DNA of 64,000 bases. It comes from Salipiger mucosus DSM 16094 (GTDB taxonomy: Bacteria > Pseudomonadota > Alphaproteobacteria > Rhodobacterales > Rhodobacteraceae). The stretch covers positions 98,466-162,465 of the forward strand of contig NZ_KE557278.1 of assembly GCF_000442255.1 (NCBI RefSeq), written 5' to 3'. Shown here one piece after another: positions 35,257 through 45,568 of the stretch. Made by a program: the position numbers and the translations under genes. A model generated the notes under the pieces. That model made no database searches. It was not told the origin of the DNA and saw only the letters and a program-made list of their open reading frames with translations. Position 1 is the stretch's first letter. Every line of letters begins with the position of its first letter.

Positions 35257-36423
35257 ATGCCGAAATCTCTTTCCATGTCGTCGTTGGTCCGGCTCGTCCT
35301 GGCCATCGGTCTCTTCTCGGCGCCGGCGCTGGCCCAGCAGCAGGGCGGCGAGGCGCCGCCCACTGCCGTCACCGTCGTGACCCTCGAAGCATCTGATGTC
35401 ACCCTGACCTCGACCCTGCCGGGCCGGGTTGCCGCCTCGGGCGTGGCCGAGGTGCGTCCGCAGGTCAGCGGCATCATCACCGAGCGCCTTTTCGAGGAGG
35501 GCCGCCCGGTCGAGAGGGGCGATCCGCTCTACCGCATCGACGCCGCCACCTACGAGGCCCAGAAAGCCGCTGCCGAGGCCTCGCTGACGCAGGCCGAGGC
35601 CCAGCTACGCGCCGCGCGGCGCGAGGAAGAGCGCCAGACCGAGCTGCGCGACCGCAACGTGACCAGCCAGCAGAACCTCGATGACGCCATCGCGGCCCGC
35701 GACAGCGCCGAGGCCGCCGTGCAGGTCGCCCGCGCCAACCTGCTCTCGGCCGAGATCGACCTCGAACGCACCACGATCACCGCGCCGATCTCGGGCGTCG
35801 CCGGCCTCAGCCAGGCGACCCAGGGCGCGCTGGTGACCGCCGGGCAGGCGACCGCGCTCACGGTGATCCGCGATCTCGACCCGGTCTACGTCGACGTGAC
35901 GCAGTCGGCCGCCGAGATACTTTCGTGGCGCCGCTCCGGGCAGGAACTGGCGGGCGACGGCGACGCGATGGTGACGCTGACGCTGGCCGACGGCATCGAC
36001 TACGACCACACCGGACGCCTCGCCGCCGCCGAGCCGCACGTCAACGAGCAGACCGGCGTCGTCGTGCTGCGGCTCGAGTTCCCCAACCCGGAAGGCTTCC
36101 TGCTGCCAGGCATGTATACCCAGGTGCAGGTGCCGCAGGGCATCGTCGAGAACGCCATCCTCGTCCCGCAGGAAGGCGTGACCCGCGACCGGCGCGGCCG
36201 GCCCGTGGCCATGGTGGTCAACGGCGAGAACGTCGTCGAGAGCCGCCAACTGACCGTGCGCAGCGACCGTGGGGCGGACTGGGTGGTCACCGGCGGCGTC
36301 GCGCCCGGCGACCGGGTGATCGTGGCCGGCCTCCAGAAGGTCTCTCCGGACATGACCGTCACCCCGGAGGAACGCGGGCCCGAGGGCACCGACACCGCCG
36401 ACGCAACGCCCGCCACCGAATAG
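35257..36423 (+). CDS. RND efflux pump periplasmic adaptor (AcrA/MexA-like)
   Basis: A 388-residue membrane fusion protein: signal sequence (to about ALAQ), lipoyl halves ([30 protein letters not shown] and [11 protein letters not shown]), a helical hairpin between them, beta-barrel and membrane-proximal domains. It lacks the lipid-anchor cysteine of AcrA. It bridges the RND permease to an outer-membrane channel not encoded here. It begins a two-gene operon and is probably repressed by the divergent TetR protein. Confidence 0.92.
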   Translation: MPKSLSMSSLVRLVLAIGLFSAPALAQQQGGEAPPTAVTVVTLEASDVTLTSTLPGRVAASGVAEVRPQVSGIITERLFEEGRPVERGDPLYRIDAATYEAQKAAAEASLTQAEAQLRAARREEERQTELRDRNVTSQQNLDDAIAARDSAEAAVQVARANLLSAEIDLERTTITAPISGVAGLSQATQGALVTAGQATALTVIRDLDPVYVDVTQSAAEILSWRRSGQELAGDGDAMVTLTLADGIDYDHTGRLAAAEPHVNEQTGVVVLRLEFPNPEGFLLPGMYTQVQVPQGIVENAILVPQEGVTRDRRGRPVAMVVNGENVVESRQLTVRSDRGADWVVTGGVAPGDRVIVAGLQKVSPDMTVTPEERGPEGTDTADATPATE

Positions 36424-36445
36424 GCGCAGACCGGAGAGTCCCGAA

Positions 36446-39400
36446 ATGGCACGTTTCTTCATCGACCGCCCGGTCTTCGCCTGGGTGATCTCGATCCTCA
36501 TCATGGGGGTCGGCCTGCTGTCGATCCTCACGCTGCCCGTCGCGCAGTATCCCCAGATCGCGCCGCCCTCGGTGCGGGTCTCGGCGCAGTATCCCGGCGC
36601 CTCGGCGCAGACCGTGGCCAATACCGTCACCCAGATCATCGAACAGCAGATGACCGGGCTCGACGGGATGCGCTACATGTCGTCGTCGTCGACCTCGGCG
36701 GGCACGGCCTCGATCACGCTGACCTTCGAAAGCGGCACCGATGCCGACGTGGCGCAGGTGCAGGTGCAGAACAAGCTCAGCCAGGCCACCCCGCTGCTGC
36801 CCGAGACGGTGCAGCGGCAGGGGGTCGTGGTTGAAAAGGCCTCATCCTCCTTCTTCATGGTGATCGGCCTGATCTCCGAGGACGGCCGGCTCGAGCAGGC
36901 GGACCTCTCGGACTACCTCAACTCCAACCTCGTCGACGAATTCGCCCGGATCGAGGGTGTCGGCGGGGCGCAGGTCTTCGGCGCGCAATACGCCATGCGG
37001 ATCTGGCTCGACCCCTCCAAGCTCTCGGCCTTCGAGATGACGCCCTCCGACGTGGTGGCCGCCGTCTCGGCGCAGAACGCCCAGATCTCGGCGGGCTCCT
37101 TCGGCTCGCTCCCCGCGCCCGAGGGCCAGCAGCTCAACGCGACGATCACCGCGCAGTCGCTGCTCTCGACGCCCGAGGACTTCCGCAACATCGTGCTGCG
37201 CTCCGAGACCGACGGCGGTCTCGTGCTGCTGCAGGACGTGGCACGGGTCGAGATCGGGGCCGAGAACTACTCGACCATCGCGCGTTACAACGGCCAGCCC
37301 GCGTCGGGCATGGCGCTGAACCTGGCGTCCGGGGCCAACGCGCTGGACACCGCCGAGCGGGTCAAGGAGCGGATCGAGGAATACTCGGAGTTCTTCCCCG
37401 AGGGCGTCGACTACGTCATTCCCTATGACACCACGCCCTTCATCGAGATCTCGATCCACGAGGTGCAGAAGACGCTGATCGAGGCCATCATCCTGGTGTT
37501 CTTCGTGATGCTGCTCTTCCTGCAGAACCTGCGGGCGACGCTGATCCCGACGCTGGCCGTGCCGGTCGTGATCCTCGGCACATTCGCGATCCTCGGGGTG
37601 GCGGGCTTCACCATCAACACGCTGACCATGCTCGCCATGGTGCTGGCCATCGGCCTGCTGGTGGACGACGCCATCGTCGTGGTCGAGAACGTCGAACGCA
37701 TCATGGAGGAAGAGGGGCTCGGTCCGCGCGAGGCGACGCGCAAGTCGATGGGCCAGATCACCGGCGCCCTCATCGGCATCGCGCTGGTGCTCTCGGCGGT
37801 CTTCGTGCCCATGGCCTTCTTCCCGGGGTCCACGGGCGTCATCTATCGCCAGTTCTCGATCACCATCGTCTCGGCCATGGCCCTGTCCGTGGTGGTCGCC
37901 CTGACGCTGACACCGGCGCTCTGCGCGACCATGCTCAAGGCCAAGGACGTCAACCACACCAAGCGCGGCCCCTTCGGCTGGTTCAACAAGGGCTTCGATG
38001 GCACCACCCGCGGCTACGGCGGCGCGGTGGGCTACCTCATCAAGCGGCCGCTGCGCATCCTCGTGATCTACCTCGCGCTGGGCGGCGGCATGGTCTGGCT
38101 GTTCAACAACACGCCCACCGGCTTCCTGCCGGACGAGGACCAGGGCATCCTGATGACCCTGATCCAGGGCCCCACGGGCGCCACCGCCGAGCGCACGCTC
38201 GACGTGGTCGAACAGGTCGAGGCGCACTTCAACGAGAACGAAACCGAGAACGTGGAATCGGTCTTCGGCGTGGTGGGCTTCTCCTTCGCGGGGCAGGGGC
38301 AGAACATGGGCCTCGCCTTCGTCCGCCTGAAGGACTGGGACGAGCGTCCGCGCCCCGACCAGAGCGTGCAGGCCGTGGCCGGCCGGGCCTACGGGGCCTT
38401 CAGCCAGATCCGCGACGCGCAGGTCTTCCCCATCGTGCCGCCCTCGGTGATCGAGCTCGGCAACGTCTCGGGCTTCGACTTCTACCTGCAGGCGCCCGGG
38501 GGGCAGACCCACGAGCAGCTCCTGTCAGCGCGCAACCAGCTTCTGGGCCTGGCCTCGCAGAGCGATCTTATCGCGTCGGTGAGACCCTCGGGGCTCGAGG
38601 ATGCCGCGCAGTTCAACCTCGACATCGACTGGCGCGCGGCCGGGGCGGTGGGCGTCACGCCCACCAACGTCGGCAACGTGCTCTCGATCGCCTGGGCCGG
38701 GCAGTACGTGAACGACTTCAACGACAACGGCCGGATCAAGCGCGTCTACGTGCAGGGCGAGCCGGACAGCCGTGCTACGCCCTCGGACCTCCAGAAGTGG
38801 CGGGTGCGCAACGCCTCGGGTGACCTGGTGCCCTTCGCCAACTTCACCACCGAGGGCTGGGAATACGGTCCGCAGGGCCTGCGGCGCTACAACGGCGTGC
38901 CCTCGATGCAGATCCAGGGCTCGCCCGTCCCGGGCGTCACCACCGGCGAGGCCATGGCCGAGATGGAGCGGCTCGTCTCGCAGCTTCCGCCCGGCTACTC
39001 GCTGGCCTGGACCGGCCTTTCGCTCGAGGAGCGCGACTCCGGCGGCCAGGCGCCGCTGCTCTACGCGCTCTCGCTCGCGGCGGTCTTCCTCTGCCTCGCG
39101 GCGCTCTACGAAAGCTGGGCGATTCCCTTCGCGGTGATGCTCGCCATGCCGATCGGCGTGCTGGGCACCATGGGCGCGGCCTACTGGTTCGGCTTCCAGA
39201 ACGGCGTCTTCTTCCAGGTGGGCCTGCTCACCGTGATCGGCCTGACGGGCAAGAACGCCATCCTGATCGTCGAGTTCGCACGCGACCGTTTCGAGGCGGG
39301 CGAGGACCTCTACCTCGCGGTCAGGGAGGCGGCCAAGCAGCGTTTCCGCCCGATCATCATGACCTCGCTCGCCTTCTCGCTGGGCGTGGTGCCGCTGGCG

Positions 39401-39595
39401 CTTTCGACCGGCGCCGGCGCGGGTGGCCGGACGGCGGTGGGCTTTGCCGTGCTCGGCGGGACCATCACCGGCACGGTGCTGGGCGTGCTCTTCGTGCCGC
39501 TCTTCTTCGTGCTGGTGCAGCAGGTCTTCGGCCGCAAGCGCATCAAGGCGCAGAAGGGCGTGACCGCAGACGACCTCGAGGCAAAGCCGACATGA
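36446..39595 (+). CDS. RND multidrug efflux permease (AcrB/MexB, HAE1 family)
   Basis: A 1049-residue protein, typical of HAE1 pumps. It starts [17 protein letters not shown], has two sets of transmembrane helices around large periplasmic loops, and contains the proton-relay aspartate pair ([21 protein letters not shown]). Late motifs such as [14 protein letters not shown] are intact. It exports hydrophobic drugs, bile-type detergents or solvents with proton antiport. It follows the adaptor after 22 bp with GGAGAG before the ATG. Confidence 0.96.
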   Translation: MARFFIDRPVFAWVISILIMGVGLLSILTLPVAQYPQIAPPSVRVSAQYPGASAQTVANTVTQIIEQQMTGLDGMRYMSSSSTSAGTASITLTFESGTDADVAQVQVQNKLSQATPLLPETVQRQGVVVEKASSSFFMVIGLISEDGRLEQADLSDYLNSNLVDEFARIEGVGGAQVFGAQYAMRIWLDPSKLSAFEMTPSDVVAAVSAQNAQISAGSFGSLPAPEGQQLNATITAQSLLSTPEDFRNIVLRSETDGGLVLLQDVARVEIGAENYSTIARYNGQPASGMALNLASGANALDTAERVKERIEEYSEFFPEGVDYVIPYDTTPFIEISIHEVQKTLIEAIILVFFVMLLFLQNLRATLIPTLAVPVVILGTFAILGVAGFTINTLTMLAMVLAIGLLVDDAIVVVENVERIMEEEGLGPREATRKSMGQITGALIGIALVLSAVFVPMAFFPGSTGVIYRQFSITIVSAMALSVVVALTLTPALCATMLKAKDVNHTKRGPFGWFNKGFDGTTRGYGGAVGYLIKRPLRILVIYLALGGGMVWLFNNTPTGFLPDEDQGILMTLIQGPTGATAERTLDVVEQVEAHFNENETENVESVFGVVGFSFAGQGQNMGLAFVRLKDWDERPRPDQSVQAVAGRAYGAFSQIRDAQVFPIVPPSVIELGNVSGFDFYLQAPGGQTHEQLLSARNQLLGLASQSDLIASVRPSGLEDAAQFNLDIDWRAAGAVGVTPTNVGNVLSIAWAGQYVNDFNDNGRIKRVYVQGEPDSRATPSDLQKWRVRNASGDLVPFANFTTEGWEYGPQGLRRYNGVPSMQIQGSPVPGVTTGEAMAEMERLVSQLPPGYSLAWTGLSLEERDSGGQAPLLYALSLAAVFLCLAALYESWAIPFAVMLAMPIGVLGTMGAAYWFGFQNGVFFQVGLLTVIGLTGKNAILIVEFARDRFEAGEDLYLAVREAAKQRFRPIIMTSLAFSLGVVPLALSTGAGAGGRTAVGFAVLGGTITGTVLGVLFVPLFFVLVQQVFGRKRIKAQKGVTADDLEAKPT

Positions 39596-39654
39596 CGGCG
39601 GAACATATTTCATGTCTTGAATGTTAAGTTCCGAGGCCCGATGTTTCGGGCAAG

Positions 39655-39676
39655 GCGCGGCCCTGCGGGGCCGCGC
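39655..39676 (+). terminator. Hairpin after the RND permease
   Basis: A 9-bp stem GCGCGGCCC/GGGCCGCGC with a 4-nt loop, followed only by TT. A smaller hairpin (39637-39650) lies just upstream. Confidence 0.5.
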
Positions 39677-39705
39677 TTCACGAGCAAGACAGAAAGAGGA
39701 CAGAG

Positions 39706-40578
39706 ATGACCCATAGCCCCACCGTCAAGAGCTTCTGGGACGAGGCCACCGGAAGCTGGCAGTACGTCTTCCATGATCCCGCGACCATGAAGGGCGCCGT
39801 CGTCGACCCGGTGCTGGACTTCGACCCGCAGAGCGGCGCGACCTCCACGCGCAACGCGCAGCTTATCCTCGACTACGTGATCGAGACCGGCATCGACGTG
39901 GACTGGATCCTCGACACCCACCCCCACGCCGACCACTTCTCGGCCGCGCTCTGGCTGCAGGACAAGCTCGGCGGCCAGCGCTGCATCGGCGAAAAGGTCA
40001 CGGGCGTGCAGGAGCTGTGGAAGGGGATCTACAACTTCGGCGACGAGCACGCGAGCGATGGCAGCCAGTGGGACCGGCTCTTCGCCGAGGGCGACGAGTT
40101 CATGGTCGGCGAGATCCCGGTGAAGGTGCTGTTCTCGCCGGGGCACACGCTGGCCTCGATCACCTATGTCGCGGGCGACGCGGCCTTCGTGCACGACACC
40201 TTCATGATGCCCGACAAGGGCACCACCCGGGCCGATTTCCCGGGCGGGGACTCCGCGCAGCTCTACAACTCGCTGATGGAGATCCTGGCGCTGCCCGACG
40301 AGACGCGGCTCTATGTCGGCCACGACTACCCCGAGGGGCGCGAGGCCCAGTGCTGCGCCACCGTGGCCGAGCACAAGGCGCAGAACGTCCACCTCAAGGA
40401 CGGCCCCACGGTCGAGGAATACCAGAAGGTGCGCGACGGCCGCGACGCGACGCTCGCGCTGCCCGACCGGATGCTCGCGGCGCTGCAGGTCAACGCCTTC
40501 GGCACGCGCCTGCCCGAGCCCGAGAGCAACGGCAAGCGCTACCTCAAGATCCCGCTCGACCAGTTCGAGGCGCGCTGA
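39706..40578 (+). CDS. Metallo-beta-lactamase-fold hydrolase (persulfide dioxygenase / glyoxalase II-like)
   Basis: A 290-residue protein with the metal motif THPHADH, then a His in FSPGHTLAS, Asp in HDTFMMPD and His in YVGHDYPEG. The arrangement and the sequence TTRADFPGGDSAQLYNSL fit the ETHE1/Blh persulfide dioxygenase-like branch, which uses one iron, more than glyoxalase II. If so, it oxidises glutathione persulfide. AGAGGA precedes the ATG. It stands alone between the RND pump and pheT; no sulfide:quinone reductase is nearby. Confidence 0.85.
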   Translation: MTHSPTVKSFWDEATGSWQYVFHDPATMKGAVVDPVLDFDPQSGATSTRNAQLILDYVIETGIDVDWILDTHPHADHFSAALWLQDKLGGQRCIGEKVTGVQELWKGIYNFGDEHASDGSQWDRLFAEGDEFMVGEIPVKVLFSPGHTLASITYVAGDAAFVHDTFMMPDKGTTRADFPGGDSAQLYNSLMEILALPDETRLYVGHDYPEGREAQCCATVAEHKAQNVHLKDGPTVEEYQKVRDGRDATLALPDRMLAALQVNAFGTRLPEPESNGKRYLKIPLDQFEAR

Positions 40579-40588
40579 GCGCCGGGCA

Positions 40589-40604
40589 GGGGGCTCCGGC
40601 CCCC
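40589..40604 (+). terminator. Hairpin after the metallo-hydrolase
   Basis: GGGGGC/GCCCCC stem with a 4-nt loop ten bases after the stop. A second, larger GC palindrome lies at about 40626-40662. No T-run. Confidence 0.45.
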
Positions 40605-40747
40605 GCCGGGATCACCATCCGTGCATGGCGGCGCCCCGGGCAGCACCCGGCGGCGCCGCCGTCGCGTTCCGGGGGGCGGCCCCTTTCCCCCCGCAGCGCA
40701 TTCGGCTAAGGGTCCCGCGCACGCATCATCAACCCGGACGCCGACAG

Positions 40748-43144
40748 ATGAAATTCACGCTTTCCTGGCTGAAAGAGCACCTCGACACCACCGCCTCCGT
40801 CGACGAGATCGCCGAGGCGCTGACCGATCTGGGACTCGAGGTCGAAGGGGTCGAGAACCCCGCCGACCGCCTGTCGGCCTTTACCATCGGCAAGGTGCTG
40901 GCCGCCGAGAAGCACCCCGATGCCGACAAGCTCAAGGTCTGCACCGTCGAGACCGACGAGGGCGAAAGCCAGATCATCTGCGGCGCCCCCAATGCGCGGC
41001 AGGGCATCACCGTCGTGGTGGCCAAGCCCGGCACCTACGTGCCCGGCATCGACACCACCATCCAGGTCGGCAAGATCCGCGGCATCGAGAGCTTCGGCAT
41101 GATGTGTTCCGAGCGCGAGATGGAGCTTTCGGACGAACACAACGGCATCATCGAGCTGCCCTCGGGCGAGGTTGGCCAACGGTTCACCGATTGGCTGGCC
41201 GAGAACGACCCCGCGAAGGTCGACCCGGTGATCGAGATCGCCATCACCCCGAACCGCCCCGACGCGCTGGGCGTGCACGGCGTGGCACGCGACCTCGCGG
41301 CGCGTGGCCTCGGCACGCTCAAGCCGCTCGAGGAGGTCACCGTGCCCGGCAGCTTCGCCTCGCCGGTCTCGGTCACCATCGACGACGACACGCGCGAGGC
41401 CTGCCCGGTCTTCTACGGCCGGGTCATCCGCGGCGTGAAGAACGGTCCCTCGCCGCAGTGGCTCCAGGACCGGCTCAAGGCCATCGGCCTGCGCCCGATC
41501 TCCTTCCTCGTGGACGTGACCAACTTCTTCACATTCGACCGCAATCGCCCGCTGCATGTCTTCGACGCCGCGAAGGTGCAGGGCGACCTGCGCGTGCACC
41601 TGTCGCAGGGTGGCGAGACGCTCGAGGCGCTGGACGAACGCACCTATACGCTCGCGCCCGGCATGGTCGTGATCTCCGACGAGACCGGCCCTGAAAGCCT
41701 CGGCGGCATCATGGGCGGCGAGCCGACGGGCGTTGCCGACGACACCGTCGACGTGGTCCTCGAGGCGGCCTATTTCGATCCGGTCCGCACGGCCCACACC
41801 GGCCGCGCGCTCAAGATCAATTCCGACGCGCGCTACCGCTTCGAGCGCGGCATCGACCCCACCTCGGCCGCGCAGGGGATCGAGGCGGCGACCCGAATGA
41901 TCCTCGACATCGCGGGCGGAGAGGCCTCCGAGGTCGTCGTGGCGGGCGAGGCCCCCGATCCCTCGCGCGCCTACAAACTCGACCCGGCACGGGTGATCTC
42001 GCTCGTGGGCATGGAGATCCCCGAGGCCGAGCAGCGCGCGACGCTCGAGGCGCTTGGCTTCACGCTCGAGGGCGACATGGCGACGGTGCCCAGCTGGCGC
42101 CCGGACGTGATGGGTCCGGCCGACCTTGTCGAGGAGGTGGCCCGCATCGCCTCGCTCACCAAGCTGCGCGGCCAGCCGATGCCGCGCGCGCAGGTCGGCG
42201 TGCCGCGCCCGATCCTCTCGCCGCAGCAAAAGCGCGAGCAGATCGCGCGGCGCACGGCGGCGACGCTGGGCTACAACGAGTGCGTGACCTACAGCTTCAT
42301 CGACAAGGCCTCGGCCACGCTCTTCGGCGGCGGTGACGACGCGACGATGCTCGCCAACCCGATCAGCTCGGAAATGAGCCACATGCGCCCGGCGCTCCTG
42401 CCCGGCCTGCTGCAGGCCGCTGCCCGCAACCAGGCGCGCGGCATCGCCGATCTCGCGCTCTTCGAGGTCGGCCCCGCCTTCGCCGGCGGCGAGCCGGGCG
42501 AGCAGCACCTGCAGGTCTCCGGCGTCCTCGTCGGCCGCACCGGGCCCAAGGACGTGCACGGCGTCTCGCGGCCCGTCGACCTCTTCGACGCCAAGGCCGA
42601 CGCCGAGGCGCTGCTCTCGGCCATCGGCGCGCCCGCGAAGATGCAGATCCTGCGCAACGGCGCCGACTGGTGGCACCCCGGCCGCCACGGCGTCTTCTGC
42701 CTGGGCCCCAAGAAGGCGCTGGGCGTCTTCGGCGAGCTTCACCCCCGCGTGCTGGACGCGCTGGGCGTCAAGGGTCCGGCGGTGGGCTTCACCATCTGGC
42801 CCGCCGAGGTGCCGCTGCCGCGCAAGGCCGGCGCCTCGCGCGGGGCGCTGACGCTCGCGGACCTGCAGGCGGTCGAGCGTGACTTCGCCTTCGTGGTCGA
42901 CGCCGACGTGCAGGCACTGGATCTCGTGAACGCGGCGGCGGGCGCCGACAAGGCCCTGATCGAGGACGTGCGCGTCTTCGACGAGTTCGTCGGCGGCAGC
43001 CTGGGCGAGGGCAAGAAGTCGCTCGCCATAACTGTACGGTTGCAGCCTACGGCTCGTACATTGAAGGAACAGGACATCGAGGCCGTCGCGGCCAAGATCG
43101 TCGAGAAAGTGGGCAAGGCCACCGGCGGCAGCCTGCGCGGCTGA
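40748..43144 (+). CDS. pheT: Phenylalanyl-tRNA synthetase beta subunit
   Basis: A 798-residue protein of standard bacterial length. The N-terminal tRNA-binding (EMAP-like) domain (KVCTVETDEGESQIICGAPN), B3/B4 editing domain, B5 domain and C-terminal anticodon-binding domain (VERDFAFVVD) are all recognisable. It pairs with PheS. The ATG at 40748 starts the standard MKFTLSWLKEHL. It is 25 kb from pheS in this window and separated by unrelated accessory genes. Confidence 0.98.
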   Translation: MKFTLSWLKEHLDTTASVDEIAEALTDLGLEVEGVENPADRLSAFTIGKVLAAEKHPDADKLKVCTVETDEGESQIICGAPNARQGITVVVAKPGTYVPGIDTTIQVGKIRGIESFGMMCSEREMELSDEHNGIIELPSGEVGQRFTDWLAENDPAKVDPVIEIAITPNRPDALGVHGVARDLAARGLGTLKPLEEVTVPGSFASPVSVTIDDDTREACPVFYGRVIRGVKNGPSPQWLQDRLKAIGLRPISFLVDVTNFFTFDRNRPLHVFDAAKVQGDLRVHLSQGGETLEALDERTYTLAPGMVVISDETGPESLGGIMGGEPTGVADDTVDVVLEAAYFDPVRTAHTGRALKINSDARYRFERGIDPTSAAQGIEAATRMILDIAGGEASEVVVAGEAPDPSRAYKLDPARVISLVGMEIPEAEQRATLEALGFTLEGDMATVPSWRPDVMGPADLVEEVARIASLTKLRGQPMPRAQVGVPRPILSPQQKREQIARRTAATLGYNECVTYSFIDKASATLFGGGDDATMLANPISSEMSHMRPALLPGLLQAAARNQARGIADLALFEVGPAFAGGEPGEQHLQVSGVLVGRTGPKDVHGVSRPVDLFDAKADAEALLSAIGAPAKMQILRNGADWWHPGRHGVFCLGPKKALGVFGELHPRVLDALGVKGPAVGFTIWPAEVPLPRKAGASRGALTLADLQAVERDFAFVVDADVQALDLVNAAAGADKALIEDVRVFDEFVGGSLGEGKKSLAITVRLQPTARTLKEQDIEAVAAKIVEKVGKATGGSLRG

Positions 43145-43159
43145 CCGCCGTTGGCCGGC

Positions 43160-43180
43160 GCCGGGGCCTCAGGCCCCGGC
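43160..43180. terminator. Bidirectional hairpin between pheT and the AhpD-like gene
   Basis: GCCGGGGCC-TCA-GGCCCCGGC, a 9-bp perfect stem whose loop overlaps the stop codon of the convergent gene. Confidence 0.55.
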
Positions 43181-43510
43181 CGTCAGCTCGTCGAAGGCCG
43201 CCAGCGCCTTCGAGGCATAGCTGAGCCCCGGACCGCCGGCCATCTGCACCGCGGTGCCCAGCACATCGACCAGTTCCTCGCGGCTGGCGCCCTGCCGGAT
43301 CAGCGCCTTGACGTGGGCGAGGATGCAGCCCTCGCAGCGGATGGCGACGGAAATCCCCAGCGCCACGAATTCTTTCTGCTTTGCGCTCAATGCGTTGTCG
43401 GCGGATGCGGCCTTCTCGAGCGACATGAAACCGGCGAAGGTGTCCGGCATCGCCTTGCGCAGCTCGCGCATGTGGGTGGCGTTGCGGGCGAGGTCGTCCT
43501 TGAAGCTCAT
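43169..43510 (-). CDS. Carboxymuconolactone decarboxylase / AhpD-like protein
   Basis: A 113-residue protein with the AhpD motif C-x2-C-x3-H in RCEGCILAH, which in AhpD is a redox-active dithiol. True carboxymuconolactone decarboxylases lack this cysteine pair, so a thiol-peroxidase or disulfide-reductase role is more likely. The start at 43510 follows AGAGAG; an upstream extension is non-coding. An FNR-like palindrome lies about 60 bp upstream. Confidence 0.88.
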   Translation of the reverse strand: MSFKDDLARNATHMRELRKAMPDTFAGFMSLEKAASADNALSAKQKEFVALGISVAIRCEGCILAHVKALIRQGASREELVDVLGTAVQMAGGPGLSYASKALAAFDELTAGA

Positions 43511-43566
43511 GGCTCTCTCTATTCGATAACCTGCATGCGTAAGACCATGCCGGTCGCGCATGAACC

Positions 43567-43580
43567 TTGATCGAGATCAG
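43567..43580. promoter_or_regulatory. FNR-like palindrome upstream of the AhpD-like gene
   Basis: TTGAT-CGAG-ATCAG matches TTGAT-N4-ATCAA at 9 of 10 positions, centred about 63 bp before the ATG. Confidence 0.5.
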
Positions 43581-43699
43581 GAGAGGGCCGCAAGGCGGCT
43601 CTGCGTTCCGGTGCTGGCGGGCGTGGAAAGATTCTTCGTCCGAAACGTGTTCGGCGCCACCGCGGGCGCCTGGAAATTTCGCAGGGAATTCAGGGAGGT

Positions 43700-43722
43700 G
43701 GAGCGCCCTTGCCGGGCGCTCC
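43700..43722 (-). terminator. Hairpin after mcd
   Basis: GGAGCGCCC and GGGCGCTCC form a perfect 9-bp stem around a 5-nt loop, 10 bp past the mcd stop. No strong T-run. Confidence 0.55.
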
Positions 43723-43732
43723 GGGTCTTGTG

Positions 43733-45421
43733 TCAGCCCAGAAGGCGGCGGGCGATGACCTGGGCCTGGATCTCGGCGGCGCCCTCGAAGATGTTGAGGA
43801 TCCGTGCATCGCACAGGATCCGGCTCACCGCGTATTCCAGCGCGAACCCGTTGCCGCCGTGGATCTGCAGCGCGTTGTCGGCATTGGCCCAGGCCACGCG
43901 GGCGCCCAGCAGCTTGGCCATGCCGGCCTCGAGGTCGCAGCGGATGCCCTCGTCCTTCTCGCGGGCCGAGAAATAGGTCAGCTGCCGTGCCACCATGATC
44001 TCGACCGCCATCATGGCAAGCTTGCCCGAGACGCGCGGGAAATCGATCAGCGACTTGCCGAACTGCTTGCGGTCCTGCGCGTACTGCATGCCCACGTCGA
44101 GCGCGGATTGCGCCACGCCGATGGCGCGGGCGGCGGTCTGGATGCGGGCAGACTCGAAGGTTTCCATGAGCTGCTTGAAGCCCTTGCCCTCTTCGCCGCC
44201 GAGCAGGTTCTCGCCCTTGACCTTGAAGCCGTCGAAGCCGAGCTCGTATTCTTTCATGCCGCGGTAGCCGAGCACCTCGATCTCGCCGCCGGTCATGCCT
44301 TCGGTCGGGAAGGGCGCCTCGTCGGTGCCCGGCGTCTTCTCCGCCAGGAACATCGACAGGCCCTTGTAGTTGTCGGTCGACGGATCGGTCCGGGCGAGCA
44401 GCGTCATCACATGGGTTCGCGCGGCGTGGGTGATCCAGGTCTTGTTGCCGGTCACGCTGTAGTCGCCGTTCTCGTCCTTTACCGCGCGGGTGCGCAGGCT
44501 GCCCAGGTCCGAGCCGGTGTTCGGCTCGGTGAAGACCGCGGTCGGCAGCTTCTCGCCCGTGGCCAGCGCGGGCAGCCATTTCGCCTTCTGCTCGTCGGTG
44601 CCGCCCGCGAGGATCAGCTCGGCCGCGATCTCCGAGCGGGTGCCCAGCGAGCCCACGCCGATGTAGCCGCGCGACAGCTCTTCCGAGACCACGCACATGG
44701 AAGCCTTGGAGAGGCCAAGACCGCCGAATTCCTCGGGGATGGTCAGGCCGAAGACGCCCATCTCGGCCAGCTCCTCGATGACCTCCATCGGGATCAGTTC
44801 GTCCTTGAGGTGCCACTCGTGGGCATGGGGCGCGACCTTGTCGACGGTGTAGCGGCGGAACTGCTCGCGGATCATCTCGAGCTCTTCGTCGAGCCCGCTG
44901 CGGCCCACGGTGAGCTCGGCCGAGCGTTCCTGCATCAGCTCGACGAGGCGCGTGCGCGCTGCCTGGGTGTTGCCGCGCTGGGTCAGCGTCATCACGGCGT
45001 CGGCCATCAGCCCGCGCATGTCATCCTGGCCGAGGCCCATGTCCTGCAGGCGCACCATCTCGCCCTGGTTCATCTGGATGCCGCCGTAGATCTGCCAGAG
45101 GTACTCGCCGAAGGCGATCTGGTGGATCAGCGCCTCGACTTCGCCAAAGCTGCCCTCGTCACGCATGCGCTCGGCCCAGCCCTGCATCTGGCGCAGCGAT
45201 TCGACGTAGGTCGCGAGCCAGGCCAGACCGTGGGCGGCGAACTGGTTCTGTTCGATCAGCCGGCCCGAGACGCGGCCGTCCTCGCTGACCATCGCGCGCA
45301 CCGATTGCCGCGCCTTTTCGAGGACTTCTTCGGCGGGGGCGATGGCCTGACCGGTCAGCGCGAGAAGGTCGTCGATCAGGATACCCGTGCCGGGCATCGC
45401 GTCCTGTCCGTCGTGAGCCAT
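43733..45421 (-). CDS. mcd: (2S)-methylsuccinyl-CoA dehydrogenase (acyl-CoA dehydrogenase family)
   Basis: A 562-residue acyl-CoA dehydrogenase with an extra N-terminal region of about 160 residues before the usual domain (EEFGGLGLSKASMCVVSEELSRG, FTEPNTGSDLGSLRTRA, WITHAARTHV, IHGGNGFALEYAVSRILCDARILNIFEGAAEIQ). That extension and total length are characteristic of Mcd of the ethylmalonyl-CoA pathway, which lets roseobacters grow on acetate without isocitrate lyase and oxidises methylsuccinyl-CoA to mesaconyl-CoA. The start at 45421 has no strong ribosome-binding site. No other ethylmalonyl-CoA genes are in the window, so a general acyl-CoA dehydrogenase remains possible. Confidence 0.8.
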   Translation of the reverse strand: MAHDGQDAMPGTGILIDDLLALTGQAIAPAEEVLEKARQSVRAMVSEDGRVSGRLIEQNQFAAHGLAWLATYVESLRQMQGWAERMRDEGSFGEVEALIHQIAFGEYLWQIYGGIQMNQGEMVRLQDMGLGQDDMRGLMADAVMTLTQRGNTQAARTRLVELMQERSAELTVGRSGLDEELEMIREQFRRYTVDKVAPHAHEWHLKDELIPMEVIEELAEMGVFGLTIPEEFGGLGLSKASMCVVSEELSRGYIGVGSLGTRSEIAAELILAGGTDEQKAKWLPALATGEKLPTAVFTEPNTGSDLGSLRTRAVKDENGDYSVTGNKTWITHAARTHVMTLLARTDPSTDNYKGLSMFLAEKTPGTDEAPFPTEGMTGGEIEVLGYRGMKEYELGFDGFKVKGENLLGGEEGKGFKQLMETFESARIQTAARAIGVAQSALDVGMQYAQDRKQFGKSLIDFPRVSGKLAMMAVEIMVARQLTYFSAREKDEGIRCDLEAGMAKLLGARVAWANADNALQIHGGNGFALEYAVSRILCDARILNIFEGAAEIQAQVIARRLLG

Positions 45422-45489
45422 GAATCACATCCTTGTCCTGTTGCGACGGACATAGTGATTTCGCATGTGCAGCGCAACTTAAATACGCC

Positions 45490-45500
45490 TATGGCACATA
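45490..45500. promoter_or_regulatory. Short palindrome between mcd and the TauE/SafE gene
   Basis: TATG-GCA-CATA lies in an AT-rich part of the 147 bp divergent region and could be an operator for either gene. Confidence 0.25.
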
Positions 45501-45568
45501 TAGCGTTCTAATATTGCGCCGATCATTTTGACGATGCGGCTTGCAGAGAGACCGATTATGAGCCTGCC

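Noticed and set aside
36842..38512. 556-codon open frame opposite the RND permease
   Set aside because: His- and Asp-rich composition typical of a GC-driven shadow.
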